In this document: piece after piece, positions 43,263 to 50,760 of the stretch
How the letters are laid out: the number at the start of each line of letters is the position of its first letter
Position numbering within the stretch: position 1 is the stretch's first letter
Origin: Micromonospora coriariae
GTDB lineage: Bacteria; Actinomycetota; Actinomycetes; Mycobacteriales; Micromonosporaceae
Reading direction: 5' to 3'
Assembly (NCBI RefSeq): GCF_900091455.1
Contig: NZ_LT607412.1
Coordinates: 3,906,001 to 3,970,000 of the forward strand
DNA length: 64,000 bases
Notes under the pieces: generated by a model
Databases searched by the model: none
What the model was told of the DNA's origin: nothing
The model's input: only the letters and a program-made list of their open reading frames with translations
Made by a program: the position numbers and the translations under genes

Positions 43263-44408
43263 ATGTCGACAGCGGATTCGCCCGCGCGGCGCCGCATCAC
43301 CCTCACCGGCATCAGCTCGCGGGCCTGGGAGCATCCGGCCGACCGGGGCGCCCTTGTCGCGTTGCGTGAGCTGCGGGGTTTCGACGACGTGGTGCGGGCG
43401 TTCTTCGGCATGTGGAACGAGCGCGGCTTCCGGCTCTCCGTGCTGGCCTCGGGCATCCGGGTCGACCACCGGCAGTACCCGGCGGTCTGGCAGCGCTACA
43501 CCGAGGCCGCCGCTGCGCTCGACGTCGCCGAGCTTCCTGAGCTGTACGTGACGCATTCGCCCTGGCTGGGCGCCGAGGCGGTCGGCCTGGACCGGCCGTT
43601 CATCGTGCTGAACTCCGCCTGCGTGCAGCAGTTCGACGAGGACGAGCTGCGCTGTCTGCTCGGCCATGAGCTGGGGCACGTGGGCAGCGGGCATGCCGTC
43701 TACAAGACGATGCTCATGATCCTCACCCGCTGGGCGGCCAACCTGAGCTGGTTGCCGGTCGGCGCGTTCGCGCTGCGCGCGATCATCGCGGCGATGCTGG
43801 AGTGGTGGCGCAAGGCGGAGCTCTCCGCCGACCGGGCCGGTCTGCTCGCCGGGCAGGACCCGGCGGCCGCCCTGCGGCTGCTGATGAAGCTCGCCGGCGG
43901 GGGCGACCTGTCCCAGATCGACACCACCGCATTCCTCGAGCAGGCGGCCGAGTACGCCGGTGGCGGCGACCTGCGGGACAGCCTGCACAAGATCCGGATG
44001 ACCGCGTGGAGCACGCACCCGGTGCCGGTGGCACGCGCCGCCCAGCTGCGGCAGTGGATCGACTCCGGGGCGTACGGGCGGGTGCTGGCCGGGGACTACC
44101 CGCGCCGCGACGACGACGGGTCGACCAGCGTCTCGGAGGAGATCAAGGCGGCGGCCGAGTCGTACCGGGAGGAGTTCAGCCGGTCGACCGATCCGCTGGT
44201 CGGGCTGCTGCGTCGGCTCGGCGACGGCGCCAGCGACGTCGGCGAGTGGGTGGGCGGCACCGCGGGCCGGGCCCGTTCCTGGATGGACGCCGCCACCGAG
44301 GCCGCAGGCCGCGCGCACCGGGCCGGCCGGACCGCGCCCGGCGCGACGGCGGGCGCCGGCCCGGCGGGAGCCGGTGACAGTACGGGCTCGGCCGGCACGT
44401 CGGGGTAA
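43263..44408 (+). CDS. M48 family metallopeptidase
   Basis: 381 residues. Zinc motif HELGH in LLGHELGHVGSGHAVYKTM with the third ligand Glu in WWRKAELSADRAGLLAG. Two hydrophobic stretches flank it (MLMILTRWAANLSWLPVGAFALRAIIAAML). An Ala/Gly-rich tail follows residue 320. This is an HtpX-like or Ste24-like peptidase anchored at the membrane, possibly for quality control. GGGGG about 6 nt before the ATG. Confidence 0.9.
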   Translation: MSTADSPARRRITLTGISSRAWEHPADRGALVALRELRGFDDVVRAFFGMWNERGFRLSVLASGIRVDHRQYPAVWQRYTEAAAALDVAELPELYVTHSPWLGAEAVGLDRPFIVLNSACVQQFDEDELRCLLGHELGHVGSGHAVYKTMLMILTRWAANLSWLPVGAFALRAIIAAMLEWWRKAELSADRAGLLAGQDPAAALRLLMKLAGGGDLSQIDTTAFLEQAAEYAGGGDLRDSLHKIRMTAWSTHPVPVARAAQLRQWIDSGAYGRVLAGDYPRRDDDGSTSVSEEIKAAAESYREEFSRSTDPLVGLLRRLGDGASDVGEWVGGTAGRARSWMDAATEAAGRAHRAGRTAPGATAGAGPAGAGDSTGSAGTSG

Positions 44409-44429
44409 GGCCGGCATACGATGCCGGTC

Positions 44430-45797
44430 ATGACCACACCGATCATGTCCGAGTCCCAGGTGCGGGCCGCCGTCGAGCGGGAGATGCCCGGCGTCCGGGC
44501 CGACCTGGAACGTCTCGTCCGCATCCCCGGCATCGCCTTCGAGGGCTTCGACCACTCGCACGTGGAGCGCTCCGCCGAGGCGGTCGCCGAGCTGCTGCGC
44601 GGCTGTGGCCTGGACGTCGACATCGTGCGTTCCGGCGGGCAGCCCGCGGTGATCGGCCGCCGTGCCGCGCCGGCCGGTGCGCCCACCGTGCTGCTCTACG
44701 CCCACCACGACGTGCAGCCGGTAGGCGACCGGTCGCTGTGGGAGTCCGACCCGTTCGAGCCGGTCGAGCGGAACGGCCGGCTCTACGGTCGCGGCGCGGC
44801 CGACGACAAGGCCGGCATCATGGCGCACATCGCGGCGCTGCGCGCGTACGGTGACGCGCTGCCGGTCGGCGTGGTCCTCTTCATCGAGGGCGAGGAGGAG
44901 TACGGCTCCGACTCGCTGGAGCGGCTGCTCGCCGAGCACCGCGACGAGATCGCCTCGGACGTCATCGTGATCGCCGACTCCGGCAACTGGGACATCGGCG
45001 TACCGGCGCTGACGACCTCGCTGCGCGGCATCGTCAACTGCTTCGTCGAGGTCCGTACGCTGGACCACGCGGTGCACAGCGGCATGTTCGGCGGTGCCGT
45101 CCCGGACGCGCTCACCGCGTTGGTCCGGCTGCTGGCCACCCTGCACGACGACGCCGGTGACGTGGCGGTGGACGGGCTGGTCGGCCGCGAGGGCGCCACC
45201 GTCGACTACCCGGAGGACCGGATCCGGGGCGAGGCCGGGCTGTCCGAGGGCGTGCAGTTCATCGGCACCGGCCGGATCACCGACCGGCTCTGGACCAAGC
45301 CCGCGCTGGCGGTGCTCGGCATCGACGCGCCGTCCACCGGCGAGGCGCCGAACGCCCTGGTCCCGTCGGCGAAGGCGAAGCTGAGCATCCGCCTGGCCCC
45401 GGGCGACGACCCCAAGCGGGCGTACGCGGCGGTGCGCGCGCACCTGGAGAAGCACGCGCCGTGGGGCGCGCAGGTGACGGTCTCCTTCGAGCACGACGGT
45501 GACCCCTGCGTGATCGACGCGTCCGGGCCGATGTTCGACGCCGCCCGCTCGGCGTTCCGGGAGGCCTGGGACGGCACCGACCCGGTGGACATCGGCGTCG
45601 GCGGGTCGATCCCGTTCATCGCCACCTTCCAGGAGATGTTCCCGAAGGCGGCGATCCTGGTCACCGGTGTGGAGGACCCGCACGCCCGGGCGCACGGCCC
45701 GAACGAGAGCCTGCACCTCGGGGAGTTCGCCCGGGTCTGCCTCGCCGAGGCGCTGCTGCTGGGCAAGGTGGCCGCGGCGGGCTCGAACACGCCATAG
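44430..45797 (+). CDS. M20 family dipeptidase
   Basis: 455 residues. Metal-binding motifs are VLLYAHHDVQPVG, YGRGAADDKAGIMAHIAAL and LFIEGEEEYGSDSLE, with HAVHSGMFGG in the dimerisation/catalytic lid region and HGPNESLHLGEF at the C-terminus. It belongs to the carnosinase/CNDP-like dipeptidases. TACGAT lies exactly seven nt before ATG 44430, deciding this start over ATG 44421, which overlaps the -10. Confidence 0.92.
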   Translation: MTTPIMSESQVRAAVEREMPGVRADLERLVRIPGIAFEGFDHSHVERSAEAVAELLRGCGLDVDIVRSGGQPAVIGRRAAPAGAPTVLLYAHHDVQPVGDRSLWESDPFEPVERNGRLYGRGAADDKAGIMAHIAALRAYGDALPVGVVLFIEGEEEYGSDSLERLLAEHRDEIASDVIVIADSGNWDIGVPALTTSLRGIVNCFVEVRTLDHAVHSGMFGGAVPDALTALVRLLATLHDDAGDVAVDGLVGREGATVDYPEDRIRGEAGLSEGVQFIGTGRITDRLWTKPALAVLGIDAPSTGEAPNALVPSAKAKLSIRLAPGDDPKRAYAAVRAHLEKHAPWGAQVTVSFEHDGDPCVIDASGPMFDAARSAFREAWDGTDPVDIGVGGSIPFIATFQEMFPKAAILVTGVEDPHARAHGPNESLHLGEFARVCLAEALLLGKVAAAGSNTP

Positions 45798-45874
45798 GTG
45801 TCGGAACCGTAACTTCCGGTCTGATCTGGGAGTTTGCGGTGTGTCGGGCGCGGGGCTGTTATAGCCTTTCGAAC

Positions 45875-46081
45875 ATGAGTACGAACGAGGTGATGGCCCG
45901 GTTGGGGGCCGCCGTCAGCGCCCTGGGGGATGTCGACGTCTCCGCGTGGTCCGAGGACACGCTCAAAGAACAGCTCGGCGAGCTCTCCGCCGCCCTGGTC
46001 GCCCTCGACTCGGTGCTCTCCCGGGTCGCCGGCGAGGTCCGCGCCCGGGGGCTGCGCATCGAGGAACCCGTCTCCGCCTGA
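45875..46081 (+). CDS. Small helical protein of unknown function
   Basis: 68 residues, almost all helical with regular Leu/Ala/Val spacing (LGAAVSALGDVDVSAWSEDTLKEQLGELSAALVALDSVLSRVAGEVRARG). The pattern recalls the first helices of DUF222/HNH proteins, but the gene ends before any such domain. TAGCCT lies seven nt before the ATG. A very strong terminator follows, so it is a monocistronic unit and not a fragment of the ligase gene. Confidence 0.6.
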   Translation: MSTNEVMARLGAAVSALGDVDVSAWSEDTLKEQLGELSAALVALDSVLSRVAGEVRARGLRIEEPVSA

Positions 46082-46111
46082 TCCGCCGTCCACGTGGTCG
46101 GCGGCGTCCTG

Positions 46112-46151
46112 CCGACACCGCCCGGGCACGGCAATGCCCGGGCGGTGTCGG
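46112..46151 (+). terminator. Strong intrinsic terminator
   Basis: A perfect 17-bp stem (arms 46112-46128 and 46135-46151) with a 6-nt loop CGGCAA, between the small helical gene and the ligase promoter. Confidence 0.85.
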
Positions 46152-46174
46152 GGGCGACTGGCAGGATGAGTCTC

Positions 46175-47758
46175 GTGCGGTTCCTCGACCTGGCAGCCAC
46201 GTCCGCCGCCGTCGGCGCCACCAGCGGCCGGCGTGCCAAGGTGGAGTTGCTCGCCGACGCGCTGCGCCGTCTCGACCCGACCGAGGTGGAACCCGGCGCC
46301 GGCTATCTCGCCGGCGAGCTGCGTCAGCGACAGACCGGCGTGGGTTATGCGAGCCTGCGTGACCTGCCGCCGCCGGCTGCCGAGCCGACGTTGACCGTGG
46401 CCGCCGTCGACGCGGCCATCGAGCAGATCGCCGCTGTGCGGGGCGCGGGCTCGCAGGCCCGACGCCGAGCGCTGCTCGGGGCCCTCTACGCGGCGGCGAC
46501 GGCCGAGGAGCAGCGGCTGCTCACCAACCTGTTCAGCGGTGAGCTGCGGCAGGGCGCCCAGGCCGGGCTGCTCGCCGACGCGGTGGCGCGGGCCGCCGAG
46601 GTGCCGGTGGCGGCGGTCCGTCGAGCCCTGCTGCTCGCCGGTGACCTGCGCGCGGTGGCGGTGGCCGCGCTGGCCGGAGGTGCCGCCGAGCTGGCCGGGT
46701 TCGGCCTGCGGGTCGGCCGGCCGCTGGCGCCGATGCTCGCCCAGAGCGCCCCTTCGGTCGATGAGGCGCTGGCCGCGACCGGCACGCCGGCGGTGGTCGA
46801 CGTGAAGCTCGACGGCATCCGCATCCAGGTCCACCGGTCCGGCGCCGACATCGCCGTCTTCACCCGCAGCCTCGACGAGATCACCAGCCGGGTGCCCGAG
46901 GTGGTCGCCGCGGTCCGCGCCCTGCCCGGCCGGGAGCTGGTGCTCGACGGCGAGGCGATCGGCCTGGACGAGACCGGCCGCCCGCTGCCGTTCCAGCAGA
47001 CGTCCAGCCGGGCCGCCCGGCGCACCACGCCCAGCACCACGGGGCGCACACCTGTCGCCCCGGCGGTGCTCGCGGCCGCCGCCAGCGCCGGCGAGACCGT
47101 GCTGACGCCGTACTTCTTCGACCTGCTGCACCTCGACGGCGAGGATCTGATCGACCTGCCCGGCCGGGAGCGGTGGGCGGCCCTCGCCGGTGCGGTGGAC
47201 GCGTCGCTGCTGGTCGGGCGGCTGGAGGTCGACAACCCGGAGCAGGCGGGGGCGGCGTTCGCCGCCGCCATCGACGCCGGCCAGGAGGGCGTGGTGGTCA
47301 AGGCGCCGGACGCGCCCTACGACGCCGGTCGGCGCGGCTCGGCCTGGGTCAAGGTCAAACCCCGGCACACCCTCGACCTGGTGGTGCTCGCCGTCGAGTG
47401 GGGCAGCGGCCGGCGGCAGGGTTGGTTGTCCAACCTGCACCTCGGTGCGCGGGACCCGCGCACCGGCGACTTCGTGATGCTCGGCAAGACGTTCAAGGGG
47501 CTCACCGACGAGCTGCTGCGCTGGCAGACCGAGCGCTTCCTCGACCTCGCGGTGGAGCGCGGCGACTGGGTGGTCCGGGTCCGCCCCGAGCAGGTGGTGG
47601 AGATCGCCTTCGACGGGGTGCAGACGAGTTCGCGCTATCCGGGCGGGATGGCGCTGCGGTTCGCCCGGGTGGTGCGGTATCGCGACGACAAGTCCGCCGC
47701 CGAGGCGGACACCATCGACGCGGTTCGCGCCATCCACGCCGGCCGTCCCACCGGCTGA
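46175..47758 (+). CDS. ATP-dependent DNA ligase (LigB type)
   Basis: 527 residues. An N-terminal helical DNA-binding domain (about 1-200) precedes the nucleotidyltransferase core with motif I VDVKLDGIR (lysine about residue 211), motif III-like LVLDGEAIGLD, motif IV EGVVVKAPDAPY and motif V AWVKVKPRHTLDLVV, then the OB domain. It resembles mycobacterial LigB, not the LigD ligase domain. CAGGAT lies seven nt before GTG 46175; ATG 46166 in frame would overlap it. Probably accessory to the NAD-dependent replicative ligase. Confidence 0.92.
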   Translation: MRFLDLAATSAAVGATSGRRAKVELLADALRRLDPTEVEPGAGYLAGELRQRQTGVGYASLRDLPPPAAEPTLTVAAVDAAIEQIAAVRGAGSQARRRALLGALYAAATAEEQRLLTNLFSGELRQGAQAGLLADAVARAAEVPVAAVRRALLLAGDLRAVAVAALAGGAAELAGFGLRVGRPLAPMLAQSAPSVDEALAATGTPAVVDVKLDGIRIQVHRSGADIAVFTRSLDEITSRVPEVVAAVRALPGRELVLDGEAIGLDETGRPLPFQQTSSRAARRTTPSTTGRTPVAPAVLAAAASAGETVLTPYFFDLLHLDGEDLIDLPGRERWAALAGAVDASLLVGRLEVDNPEQAGAAFAAAIDAGQEGVVVKAPDAPYDAGRRGSAWVKVKPRHTLDLVVLAVEWGSGRRQGWLSNLHLGARDPRTGDFVMLGKTFKGLTDELLRWQTERFLDLAVERGDWVVRVRPEQVVEIAFDGVQTSSRYPGGMALRFARVVRYRDDKSAAEADTIDAVRAIHAGRPTG

Positions 47759-47786
47759 CCGGCCGCACCGGCCGCAGGCCAGGCGG

Positions 47787-48608
47787 TCAGCCGGACGCGC
47801 TCGGCGCCGGCTCGGCGGCCCGGTCCACAGGTGTCGAGGTGGTGCCGATGCCGGCGGCCCGGCGGGCCTCCCGGCGGGCCACCCAGCCGTAGCCGAACAG
47901 GGCCATCACGGCGAAGAGCCACCACTGCACGACGTAGCCGAAGTTCTGCCAGTTGTTGGTGTGCCCGACCGGCACCGCCTTGAACACCGGGTCGGCCGCC
48001 GGGGTCTGCTCGTCCAGCAGCAGGTAGGCGCCGTACACCGGGTAGGGCAGTTCGCGGGCCAGCTGAGACACCCCGACCCGCCGGGTCTCCAGCCGCCCGT
48101 CGCGGCGGTTCACCGCGCCGGCGCCGCTCTCGGTCTCGTGCACCCGGCCGACCACCGTCACGTCACCGGTCGGCGTGGCGGGCACCGTCGGCTGGGCCAT
48201 CGCCCCACCCGGCGCCGGCGGGACCCAACCCCGGTCCACCAGCAGCGCCGTGCCGTCGGCGAGCACCAGCGGGGTGAGCACCTCGAAGCCGACCCGGCTG
48301 TCCACCGTCCGGCCACGGACCAGGACGATGTTCGTCGGGTCGTACCGGCCGCTGACGGTGACCCGCGTCCACACCTTGTCCTCGGCGGGGGCCGGGCCGG
48401 CCGTCCCCGGGCCGCCGGCGGGAGCGCGCAGCGCCTCGGCCAGCGGAGCCGCGGCCATCCGCAGGCCGGCGTCGATCCGCTCGTTGATCTCGGTGCGCCC
48501 CCGGTAGCGGTCCAGCTGCCAGTTGCCGAGCAGGACCATGACCGCGGACGCGACCAGGGTCAGGGCGAGAGCGCCCAGCCAGCGTGGGCTCAGCAGGAAC
48601 CGGTACAC
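47787..48608 (-). CDS. SURF1 family cytochrome oxidase biogenesis protein
   Basis: 273 residues. Two membrane helices, near the N-terminus (WLGALALTLVASAVMVLLGNWQLDRY) and C-terminus (NNWQNFGYVVQWWLFAVMALFGYGWV), flank an extracytoplasmic domain containing LVRGRTVDSRVGFEVLTPL and LLVDRGWVPP. These are the hallmarks of SURF1, needed to mature aa3-type oxidase. GTG start with TAGCCT six nt upstream, hence leaderless. Confidence 0.92.
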   Translation of the reverse strand: MYRFLLSPRWLGALALTLVASAVMVLLGNWQLDRYRGRTEINERIDAGLRMAAAPLAEALRAPAGGPGTAGPAPAEDKVWTRVTVSGRYDPTNIVLVRGRTVDSRVGFEVLTPLVLADGTALLVDRGWVPPAPGGAMAQPTVPATPTGDVTVVGRVHETESGAGAVNRRDGRLETRRVGVSQLARELPYPVYGAYLLLDEQTPAADPVFKAVPVGHTNNWQNFGYVVQWWLFAVMALFGYGWVARREARRAAGIGTTSTPVDRAAEPAPSASG

Positions 48609-48780
48609 GCACCGAGGCTACCCGTATGACCGGCGCCACTGACCTGGACCGGGCCGTGACGGCCGAACCGGCCCCGATCGGCGGTGCTCGCGTGTCGCGC
48701 GGGGCGGGTATCGTCACGCGGACGGACCGGTCCAACCGGTCCGCCGTCGCGTACCCGCCGCCGCCCGCGAGGAGTCGATG

Positions 48781-50184
48781 ATGACCGTCGTGCCGCGCCT
48801 GGTGCTCAGCGCGCCGTCCTCCGGGCACGGCAAGAACGCGCTGGCTATCGGGCTGCTCGCCGCCCTCGCCGAGCGGGGTGTCGACGTCGCCGGGTTCAAG
48901 CTCGGTCCGGACCACGTCGACGCCGCCTACCTCGGCCTCGCCTCCGGTCGGCCGGGCCGGGTGATCGATCCCCGCCTGGTCGGCGTCGACCGGCTCGCTC
49001 CGCTGGTCGCGCACGGCGCCGAGGGCGCCGGGCTCGCCGTGGTGCAGGGCAGCATGGGCCTGTACGACTCGGTCGGCGGACGCCCGGAGCAGGAGTCGAC
49101 CGCCGCCGCGGCGGCCGCGCTGCGCAGCCCCGTGGTGCTCGTGGTCGACGTGGCCGCGATGGGCCAGTCGGTGGCCGCCCTGGTGCACGGTTTCCGCTCG
49201 TACGACGAGCAACTCTGGCTCGGCGGGGTGATCCTCAACCGGGTGGCGTCGTCGCGGCACGAGGGGATGCTGCGCGAGGCGCTGGATGACGTGAACGTGC
49301 CGGTCTACGGCGCGCTGCGCCGGCAGGACCTGCCGGCGGTACTGCCGTCGCGCCGGCACGGTGTGGTGCCGGTGGTCGGCGGGTCCGCCGACGCCGCCCG
49401 CGCGGTCCGCCGGCTGGGCGAGGCCGTCGCCGCCACTGTCGACCTGGAACGGCTGCTGGGGCTGGCCCGCTCCGCTCCGCCGCTGCCGGCCTCGGCGTGG
49501 TCGCCGGAGGAGGCGCTCGGTCCGGTGACGGCCCCGGCGGACCGCCCGCTGGTGGCGCTCGCGGGCGGGCCGGGCGGCAGCTTCAGCCACCCGGAGACCG
49601 CCGAGCTGCTGCGGGCCGCCGGCGCCGAGGTGGTCACGATCGATCCGCTGCGCGACGAGGCGCTGCCCGCCGGCACCCGCGCGCTGGTCGTCGGCGGCGC
49701 GCTGCCCGAGGCGTACGCCGAGCAGCTGTCCGCCAACCGGCGGCTCTGCATCGCCGTGGCCGAGTTGGCGCGCACCGGGCGTCCGGTGGTCGCCGAGGGC
49801 ACCGGCCTGCTCTGGCTGGCCCGGGAGCTGGACGGGCTGCCGATGTGTGGCGTGTTGGACGCGGTAGGCGTCAGCCGGGACGGCCTGGTGGTGGGCTACC
49901 GCGAGGCCACCGCCCAGACCGACAGCGTGGTCGCCGCGCGCGGCACTGTGCTGGTCGGGCACAAGGAGCACCGGGCGGTGCTCACCCCGCGATCCGGTCA
50001 GCGCCCGGCGTGGAGCTGGGACGGCGGCACGCCGGAGGGTTTCGTCTGGCGCAACGTGCACGCCTCGCAGCTCACAGTGCACTGGGCCGGCCACCCGGCG
50101 ACCGCCGCCCGGCTGGTCGCGGCGGCGGCAGCCGACCCGGCGGCCGAGCCGGTGCCCGTGGAGCCCGGCGGGGTGCCGGCGTGA
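48781..50184 (+). CDS. Cobyrinate a,c-diamide synthase (CobB)-like protein with degenerate active sites
   Basis: 467 residues collinear with actinobacterial CobB: GFKLGPDHVDAAYLGLASGRPGRVIDP, VVLVVDVAAMGQSVAALVHGF, GGVILNRVASSRHE, LVVGYREATA and NVHASQLTVHW. Two key sites differ. The P-loop reads APSSGHGKNAL (residues about 11-21) with Asn in place of the Thr that follows Lys in GKT. The glutaminase nucleophile region reads AEGTGLLWL (Gly at residue 340) where CobB has AECxGLxYL. It may be inactive, bind without catalysis, or use ammonia. ATG 48781 has GAGGAG 6 nt upstream. A GNAT gene overlaps its stop. Confidence 0.8.
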   Translation: MTVVPRLVLSAPSSGHGKNALAIGLLAALAERGVDVAGFKLGPDHVDAAYLGLASGRPGRVIDPRLVGVDRLAPLVAHGAEGAGLAVVQGSMGLYDSVGGRPEQESTAAAAAALRSPVVLVVDVAAMGQSVAALVHGFRSYDEQLWLGGVILNRVASSRHEGMLREALDDVNVPVYGALRRQDLPAVLPSRRHGVVPVVGGSADAARAVRRLGEAVAATVDLERLLGLARSAPPLPASAWSPEEALGPVTAPADRPLVALAGGPGGSFSHPETAELLRAAGAEVVTIDPLRDEALPAGTRALVVGGALPEAYAEQLSANRRLCIAVAELARTGRPVVAEGTGLLWLARELDGLPMCGVLDAVGVSRDGLVVGYREATAQTDSVVAARGTVLVGHKEHRAVLTPRSGQRPAWSWDGGTPEGFVWRNVHASQLTVHWAGHPATAARLVAAAAADPAAEPVPVEPGGVPA

Positions 50185-50750
50185 TCGGTCAGGTGGCGGT
50201 GCGCCGCTTCCCGGCGCTGACCGTCTCCACCCCGCGCACCGAGGTGCGGCGGCACACCGCGGCCGACGCGGCGGCGGTCGGGGAGATCTTCGCCGACAAG
50301 CTGACCCGGCGCTGGCTGCCGCTGGCCGACGACTCCGGGCCGATCGACGGGCACGCCTGGTGCACCGACCTGGCCCGGCAGCGGCGCGACAGCGGTGACG
50401 GGGACCACTGGGCGGTGCTCCGCCGGGAGGACGGCCAGGTGGTGGGCTCGCTGTGGACCCGGCGCACCGACTGGGGCGCCCGGGCCACCGAGATCTCCTA
50501 CGCGATGGCGCCGCACGCGCGCGGCTTCGGCCTGGCGGCCGAGGCGGTGGACGCGGTGGCCATCGCGCTGATCCTGGAGCACGGCTTCCAGCGGGTCGAG
50601 CTGCGGGTGGCCCCCGGCAACCTGGCCTCCCGCCGGGTCGCCGAGAAGGCCGGCTTCAGCTACGAGGGCCTGCTGCGCAACGCCGGTTTCGTCCGCGGCG
50701 GCCGGGTGGACCTCGAACTCTGGTCGTTCGTCGCCGCCGACCTGCGCTGA
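50181..50750 (+). CDS. GNAT family N-acetyltransferase
   Basis: 189 residues of the RimJ/RimL subgroup: TVSTPRTEVRRHTAADAAAVGEIF at the start, AVLRREDGQVVGSLWTRRTDW, EISYAMAPHARGFGLAAEAVDAVAI (acetyl-CoA loop) and VELRVAPGNLASRRVAEKAGFSYEGLLRN. Acceptor unknown. GTG start inside the stop of the CobB-like gene (GTGA), an unexpected coupling partner for a corrin gene. Confidence 0.88.
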   Translation: MIGQVAVRRFPALTVSTPRTEVRRHTAADAAAVGEIFADKLTRRWLPLADDSGPIDGHAWCTDLARQRRDSGDGDHWAVLRREDGQVVGSLWTRRTDWGARATEISYAMAPHARGFGLAAEAVDAVAIALILEHGFQRVELRVAPGNLASRRVAEKAGFSYEGLLRNAGFVRGGRVDLELWSFVAADLR

Positions 50751-50760
50751 CCCTCGCCGG

